From assembly GCA_905250115.1 (NCBI GenBank), contig CAJNOI010000021.1:565895-629894 (forward strand): DNA of 64,000 nt. Reading direction: 5' to 3'. The number at the start of each line of letters is the position of its first letter. The first letter of the stretch is position 1. The position numbers were made by a program, and so were the translations under genes. Source of the stretch: Adineta steineri (lineage: Eukaryota; Rotifera; Eurotatoria; Adinetida; Adinetidae). Under the pieces are notes generated by a model that was given only the letters and a program-made list of their open reading frames with translations, was not told the DNA's origin and did no database searches. Positions 57,753 through 64,000 of the stretch are shown one piece after another.

Positions 57753-59030
57753 TCATTTATTATTTAATTTATCAATAATAATTTGTTCTATAGATATATT
57801 TGAATCATTCCAATGAGCATTTATACCAAGATTATTTAATCTTTCCATTAATTCTTCATTAATACCACGATATAAGAAATTTTCTGTTAAAAGTGCTTCG
57901 GGTCTATGAAAACTTGTAACACGTTCTCTAGATTGCATAACTTTTGTATAAACTCGTTTAATCATTCTATCTTCATAATGTTTAATTGCTAAATGTAAAT
58001 CAAGATTATTTTGTGTAATAATATCAGTTAGATCAACAGCATCAATAAGAACTTGATTTGCACCTTGTCCTTTAAACGGAGACATTGGATGAGCAGCATC
58101 ACCAATAAGTGCAATTTGAATACCATCTTTATTTAGATCTGTAATTGGTATTAAATCTCTATCAAATGCTGGTATTCCCATAAGTAAATCTAATTGTGTT
58201 TTTTCAATCATTTCAGGTATTGGTGGATGCCAATCACCACATTTTTCTAATAACATTTGTTTTAACATTTGTGAATCTTTTGATAATTGCGTTGCTAAAA
58301 CTAAATCTGCAGGAAATGAAAGTTGCCACATTATTGATTGTTCTGGTTTTGATTTTGAAAATGGCATTGCAAATAATCGAAAACATCCATCCATTGTTTG
58401 AAATACACGATCTTTTGCAAGAAAATGTTCAAAACCTCCAGTAATTCCTAATACTACTAATATACCTAAATAATTGAGTGGTGTATCTATAAGAGGATCA
58501 TATTTGAATGAACGAACTTGACTACTAATTCCATCGGCTCCAACAATTAAATCAATATTAGTTTCTATATGTCCATTAGTAAATAATATTTGATGTAAAC
58601 TATGATCAATATGATTAAGACGATAATTCCATTGAATACCTTGATGACCTAACGGATGTAATTCAATATATTTATTCATGAGAATTCTTCGTAATTCTTG
58701 TCTTTCAATATGTAAATTATGTTTATTTCTAGTTTTTGGTTGATTATTTTGTTCTGGATAAAATATAGTTCCAAAAAAACCTATCATATGTCCATATTTA
58801 TCAAATATATAATGTGATCTTGATGGAGTATCTAATGAATGTACTTGTTGAAATACTTGTAAACGTTTTAATGCACTAATTCCTTGAAGAATAGTTAATC
58901 CATAACCTTGACGTCTACTATCCATTCCTGTATCTCGTTCGTATACGATAACATCTTTATATCCATGTTGTAAGAATCCAATACCAGTTGCAAATCCTCC
59001 TAAACCACCACCAATAATGACAATTTTCAT
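57753..59030 (-). CDS. FAD-dependent monooxygenase (salicylate hydroxylase/TetX-like)
   Basis: Intronless 425-aa group A flavoprotein monooxygenase. FAD dinucleotide site MKIVIIGGGLGGFATGIGF at the extreme N terminus with E in VIVYERD, then the conserved Arg (ERQELRRIL), the DG motif LIVGADGISSQVR and the GD motif IALIGDAAHPMSPFKGQGAN. These enzymes use NAD(P)H and O2 to hydroxylate aromatic or polycyclic substrates. No signal peptide, so cytosolic. Closest family types are bacterial and fungal; with no introns this suggests horizontal transfer, unproven here. Substrate unknown. Confidence 0.9.
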   Translation of the reverse strand: MKIVIIGGGLGGFATGIGFLQHGYKDVIVYERDTGMDSRRQGYGLTILQGISALKRLQVFQQVHSLDTPSRSHYIFDKYGHMIGFFGTIFYPEQNNQPKTRNKHNLHIERQELRRILMNKYIELHPLGHQGIQWNYRLNHIDHSLHQILFTNGHIETNIDLIVGADGISSQVRSFKYDPLIDTPLNYLGILVVLGITGGFEHFLAKDRVFQTMDGCFRLFAMPFSKSKPEQSIMWQLSFPADLVLATQLSKDSQMLKQMLLEKCGDWHPPIPEMIEKTQLDLLMGIPAFDRDLIPITDLNKDGIQIALIGDAAHPMSPFKGQGANQVLIDAVDLTDIITQNNLDLHLAIKHYEDRMIKRVYTKVMQSRERVTSFHRPEALLTENFLYRGINEELMERLNNLGINAHWNDSNISIEQIIIDKLNNK

Positions 59031-61361
59031 TTCAACAATAGATTGATCTAAAAATAAATAAAATCTCTATTATTTTATCTTAGATGAGAAATGAAAATGA
59101 ATACTTTGAAAAAAATACGAATCAGTTGGTTTATCATGCGATATAGTCAACAAGCTAAATTTAGATATGTGTCTCTTTGAAATACTTGATACTTATAATT
59201 GAATAAAAAGAAGAATGAATTATCGAAAGATTGTACAAGCTGTTAGATATACATTAATTATTCAAAAATGGATCTACTCTTCAGTCGATATTTCACAACT
59301 CATTCCTTTTTTATCTTAATTAAATTTTTGAATTAAAGAATATCATACACAGTAATCAAAAAAGTTCGTTTTCGTCTTTTAGAATCTGCTATACCATTAT
59401 TCCGATTTTATTTCGTCAGTTCTACATTATTACTACGAACTAAAAATCATATGAGTCACTATGTTTTAATCTATTAACAACTATTTATAATACTTATAAT
59501 ATAATATATGTGTTAAAATACATCGTTCGTCTATACATTGACGTGCTTTATACCATCTTTCGATTCTGTTGTACTACAGTCATCTGTTGATATACACATG
59601 ATATTGGCTTTGTTTTCTATCAAATCTTTAGGTATCTATTATATTATATTACGATATCTATGGAAGAATTTTAATACTTAGAATTCTAGATCTCATTTGA
59701 CAAAATATTATTACTAGAAACAATAACTTACTTATTAACGTTGACAAAACAATGTTCGTAAGAAGATTTTTTGTAGTAAATAATATTAAATATTTCTATG
59801 AGATATTTTATAAGAATGGAAAGTTGAATGATTTCGCAGAGATAAACAAAAATACACGTGTAGCATCACATATATATATATATATACTGAAGAAAAAAAT
59901 GCTTTCGATTGATGAAGTTAAAAGAAAGAAATCAGTATAGAGTCACATGTTGTATATATGAAGAAATAGAAAAAGAAAAAGTAACAGAACGAAAGAACGC
60001 AATATAACAACACACATGTAAAGAAAGAAAGAAAGAAAAATACTGATGACGTTGCATGCTTTTTTTGTTTCTGTGATGTTATGAAGCAATTTTCTCTTTT
60101 TTATTTTTGTTAATACTAATCGTATAATACATGCGCTCAACTATAATTCAGATATTATTTAAACTGAATAGATAAGATGATAATTGGATACAATATCCAT
60201 GAACATACTTTCGTTTTAACTATTATTAATTAATCTACAGTTTATAAGAGAAGACAAAAAACAAATTTCATAGGTAACCGTATATTTCCAGATTGAATCT
60301 AACTAATCTTTTGTCGTATTGTTTTAGCTACATTTGCTTGAACAAGAAAAACACTCTAAAAACTAATCACTTTGAATGAAACTCGATGATGAACAGTTTG
60401 TATACTTCGTTTCAACTACCACATTCATCATTTTGAACTTGATAGGGTGTAAGTGTGGAATGCTGACAATACTCGCACATACCGACATTCTTAAGATGAT
60501 TTGGTGTTCACGATTGGTAGAAAAGAATTCATTGGATAACTTACTTCAATATGTATCTTTCATACTTTTATTAATCTTATTGAACTTAATCGATACTGTA
60601 TTATTGTTCGCAGAAGTCCTGATAAGAAAATACCTGCATAGAAAACGACGAACGATTAATTTTTAATATTAATGCAAAAGACACTTATAATCATCAAAAA
60701 ATGTTTTTCTCTATAATTTCCTCTTGAGTATAAATGCTCATTGATTATATAACACACAGTGTAATTAGACTGATTGATAAGATAATAGAGACATAACTAA
60801 AAACTAATTTTGTATTTATAATCGTTGACAATCTTCTCTTGAGTTTTTTTTTTAAAAGAAGCTTTATTCAAAAAAAATGTCAAGTTGTTCACTACACTTT
60901 TATGTTTCGAGGAGCTAAAAAGTGCAATGTAGCGTTACATAATATGAAGAGATAGAAAACTTTCTTCGCTCTGTCAAATGTCTATTATCATTTGTTCAAA
61001 ATAATTTTTCAAGACAGTAAATTTATAAAATCTTATAAATTATGCCATTGAATATTTTCTTTGAGTACTAGAAAAAGATTTTTTTATTTTTCTTCTAAGA
61101 AGAGTCTCAGTTATTTTCTTTATTTATTTGTTCGTATTCTACTGTTTCTATTCTATCAAGACAGAAGCGGAAGCTGTAATCGTATAAATCGAGTATTTTG
61201 TTTCATTTGAATTCACTTTGAATCATTCATATTATTATTAAACTTGGCATTTATTATTCAGACGAAATTCTATCTCATGATTTCATTTTTACTATCCATC
61301 GAAGAAAAGTAATTCATTATTTCATATCTATTTAGTTGTAAAACTTTGAATTAAGCATACA
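59031..61361. other. Intergenic, at most one small doubtful frame
   Basis: 2.3 kb between divergent genes. A 96-codon plus-strand frame at 60376-60666 encodes two hydrophobic stretches and a basic tail (RKYLHRKRRTINF), but no family is recognised. (TA)n at 59868-59886 and (GAAA)n near 60020. No RNA gene found. Confidence 0.45.
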
Positions 61362-62276
61362 ATGGATTACACTACTGTTATCAACTGGATATACATATTT
61401 GTCGCTACTGTGAATTTTTGCGTATCACTTTTTTTTCTTATCGTGACTATCATCCATTATCGTCAATGTTTTAATTTCCCTACTCTTCTGGCATGCAATA
61501 CAATTCTAGCCACTAATATTTTTTCTGTTAGCAATGTAGCAACAGCTACTTACATGCTTATTTGGGATCGTCAAGAAGTTCCAATGGTTGATTCCCTTTG
61601 TCCAATACGTGGTTATTTTCACCATTCGTCGATCGCTTGGATACATCATTCATTAGTTTTGCTAGCTTTAGAGAAATATTTCAAAGTTCGAGGTATCACA
61701 TTCTTTAGGAAACCATCTCGGCAAATATGTGTTGTTCTATTTCAATGGATCTTTGATTTTATTTTTGATTTACCGGTTCTTCTTACCGGCAATATGGGAA
61801 AACTCAGTTTCGACAATGTATGTTTCGTCTCATTCACAAAAGTGTATCTCGCATTCTATTTAGCTGCAATAGCATTTGTGTTAACGGATATTATTTTAAC
61901 TATTATTTATAAATCTTTAATACATTACGTACGTGAGAAGTCACTGAAAGTGCCTAGTAATCGTCAGACACAAATGCATCGAGATCTGAGTATGATGCGT
62001 CGCATTCTCTTGTTGAATTTTCACTTGGCTCTTCTCAGTTTACCGGTTCTCATCTTTCTTATTATGCATGCGATTCGAGTCGATCTTTTACCTGTCAAAA
62101 CTATGAGAATCGTGCTTCTGATTCATAATTTACCAATGTCAGTGACGGTTGCTATTCTCTTTTGGTTTACACCAGATTTAAAACAAAGTCTAATCAATAC
62201 TAGAAATCGATTATCACAATGTCTTTTAATCAAAAAGAATCGTGTGCAACCGATGAGAGCTAATCTTCGCTTTTAA
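61362..62276 (+). CDS. Rhodopsin-like GPCR, intronless
   Basis: 304 aa with seven hydrophobic helices. Short N terminus; helix 1 IYIFVATVNFCVSLFFLIV; helix 3 LVLLALEKYFKVRG with EKY in the DRY position; Cys in LCPIRGYF before helix 3 can pair with Cys in loop 2 (FDNVCFVS); helix 7 LIHNLPMSVTVAILFWFTPDL with FTPDLK leading into a basic tail. Belongs to the divergent class A receptors of bdelloids, not closely related to the duplicated pair at 24216 and 29553. Ligand unknown. Confidence 0.85.
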   Translation: MDYTTVINWIYIFVATVNFCVSLFFLIVTIIHYRQCFNFPTLLACNTILATNIFSVSNVATATYMLIWDRQEVPMVDSLCPIRGYFHHSSIAWIHHSLVLLALEKYFKVRGITFFRKPSRQICVVLFQWIFDFIFDLPVLLTGNMGKLSFDNVCFVSFTKVYLAFYLAAIAFVLTDIILTIIYKSLIHYVREKSLKVPSNRQTQMHRDLSMMRRILLLNFHLALLSLPVLIFLIMHAIRVDLLPVKTMRIVLLIHNLPMSVTVAILFWFTPDLKQSLINTRNRLSQCLLIKKNRVQPMRANLRF

Positions 62277-64000
62277 TGAAACTATTTGATATGTCATCCA
62301 TCTAGAAGGTCAAGTCACATCCACACCCTCTTTTTTAATCGAGTTTATTGTTTTTGTATTAGTGTATCATCTTCGAGGTCTATACGTAGTATCTCTTCTC
62401 CTTCTATTGTAATTTTATGATTTGTCTGCTTTTATGGTTTTTCTTTTTTGTTGATCTTTTTCGTTTGTAGTGATGTCTAACTTCTGTATTGTCAGAATCT
62501 AATGCTCGTCAGTTATTCCCAAATGATATATATAACTAATGAATAAAAATACTTCATTTGATGTTATTTTATATACTTTGAAAGATCTATTTATAATTGA
62601 ATGTACCCTTGTAGTCCATCACAATTACATATAGAATGATGATCATATTAGATATTTTCAGTTGCTTTCTTTTAAAATAATATTTTATTCAAATCTTTCA
62701 ACTGTGTGGAATAAGAATAAAATCAATTGTACACTACATTTCCGACAGCATATAATGTAGATACGCTTTCTCTTTCAACTGAATATAAAATAACTAAATA
62801 TTTTATTCTTCAAGAAGCGTTTGTATTTTCTCCATAAATCCATGATTTTCGATGTATTCCTAAGAACAAGAACAGCAAATTTTGTGTGAAACACTTTGTT
62901 GTCATATCCTTCCTAAAAAATTTCGATATCATGAATATTTTTTATGTTTACAGCAAATATAATACCAGACGTTTTATATCAGTTTTGAAAAAGGAAACGG
63001 ATTCATTGTTTTTCTCTATTGATAAATTCAAATGTTGTATTTGTTGAAAATATTTCAGAAAAAAAGAAAGTTCCCATTGACATCAATATCTAGGCGGACA
63101 CAGAAAAAAAATAAACTTCGCGTTTTTCTAATGTTCAGTTTTCAGTAATATATAGAAGAGTTTTTTTTATCATTCAAGTTAATTATTGAAGAATGGAACT
63201 AAAAAGAAATAACTTTTTTTATTTTATTCAATAGAAGACAAATATCAACAACAATTAATGATTTATGAATAATAAAAAATGAGAAGATGACTTTCTCAAT
63301 AATATTAATCATTAGTAATCAAATGAAGTTCTTCTCATTTTATTTTGTTTCATAGTTTTATAATTATATGTAATAGAATCATCAACTATATTCGACATTC
63401 TTCAAATTATTAAGTATCAAGAAATGGATTCCTAAATGATATCTTTCACTTTATTGTTATGTATTTGTTTGATTTAAAATTAAAATAAGTGACGGATTCC
63501 GATACTTACTGTATAGAATCGTTTTTATATAAAATATTTGTAAGAAAAAATATCATGTGTTAATGAAAGCGATAAGATCATTTTTGAATAAAATGTCGAA
63601 ATCTACGAGGTGGCATGTAAAATTAAACTAATTAGTTAATATGATCATTTCCATAGAAAGAAAAACATTAAAAATCAGCACTTTTCGAAGGAAATGCAAA
63701 GTTTCCTGAAAGAAAAAAATGTATTTGAACAAAGTATTTTATTATTTTTCATTCATTCATTTGAAAGTCTATAGGATTAAACTGTAATTATATTATTAGT
63801 TATCGAATTATTGTTGCAAAGATATTTGGTCGATGAAATAATTCAGTATTGATATAACTGTTGTTTCCTTCATGTTCATTTTGTCTACATTAATATTCAT
63901 AAATTAGGAAACAAACCTGAAATTTTGTTTTTCCACTGAGAAAAATGATTAAAAGAACATAAATAACTTTTCATAGTGTAGAGAGTAATGAGAAACAAAT
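62277..64000. other. Intergenic to window end, no gene seen
   Basis: 1.7 kb, AT-rich. A lone half-motif CACATCCACACCCTC near 62318 may be a decayed G-rich hairpin. No coding signal. Confidence 0.5.

Noticed and set aside
60376-60666. 96-codon frame with two hydrophobic stretches
   Set aside because: Could be real, but nothing beyond hydrophobicity supports it; kept only as a note in the intergenic entry.

Overview
The window looks like a piece of a small, AT-rich invertebrate genome, most likely a bdelloid rotifer (Rotaria/Adineta type). The reasons are the roughly 70% or higher AT content, introns mostly of 45-100 bp, and the gene repertoire. That repertoire includes NHL-repeat receptors with Thr-rich stalks and EGF modules, F-box plus one-exon-per-repeat leucine-rich-repeat genes, divergent rhodopsin-like GPCRs in duplicate, and several intronless enzyme genes of bacterial or fungal flavour beside intron-rich animal genes. 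The taxon is inferred from this pattern; no marker gene proves it. Three assembly gaps are present (16771-16780, 30993-31092, 48853-49431).

Layout. 1-7.8 kb: three plus-strand copies of a CD225/dispanin (IFITM-like) membrane-protein gene, then an aquaglyceroporin gene; a 72-bp fragment of the aquaporin lies downstream of dispanin copy 1. 8.1-10.9 kb: a five-exon STRA6-like gene with an N-terminal EGF module (minus strand). 12.6-15.1 kb: a TM6SF-like gene and a secreted endonuclease/exonuclease/phosphatase-fold enzyme. 15.9-18.9 kb: a kinase gene with two ZZ zinc fingers and an uncertain 5' part that includes a membrane segment. 19.3-22.3 kb: an NHL/mucin/EGF single-pass receptor (minus strand). 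23.4-31.0 kb: a segmental duplication carrying two closely related three-exon GPCR genes. 31.1-36.8 kb: on the minus strand, a secreted beta-helix enzyme, a 186-aa protein of unknown function and a 774-aa AIG1/septin-like GTPase. 39.5-41.1 kb: a membrane-anchored 5'-nucleotidase-like enzyme. 41.1-44.4 kb: two minus-strand dispanin copies with a 927-bp TA-flanked inverted-repeat element between them. 44.4-48.5 kb: gene-poor, with small non-autonomous DNA elements. 48.6-51.2 kb: an F-box/LRR gene with an exact 141-bp exon-intron period. 53.7-54.9 kb: a cathepsin L-like gene lacking two catalytic residues. 55.4-57.2 kb: the sixth dispanin copy, with a hAT-type MITE in its 5' region and G-rich hairpin repeats at both ends. 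57.7-59.0 kb: a FAD monooxygenase. 61.4-62.3 kb: an intronless GPCR.

The dominant theme is the dispanin family: six copies, each in a shared unit of about 1 kb that extends well beyond the coding region. Three copies keep a PPxY motif like the one by which vertebrate IFITM3 binds NEDD4-type ubiquitin ligases; three have lost it. The second theme is a family of short GT-rich hairpin repeats resembling the bdelloid telomere motif, several of which sit at the edges of duplicated blocks. No retrovirus-like or Polinton-like element was recognised. About 45% of the window is intergenic sequence in which I see nothing beyond the repeats listed.
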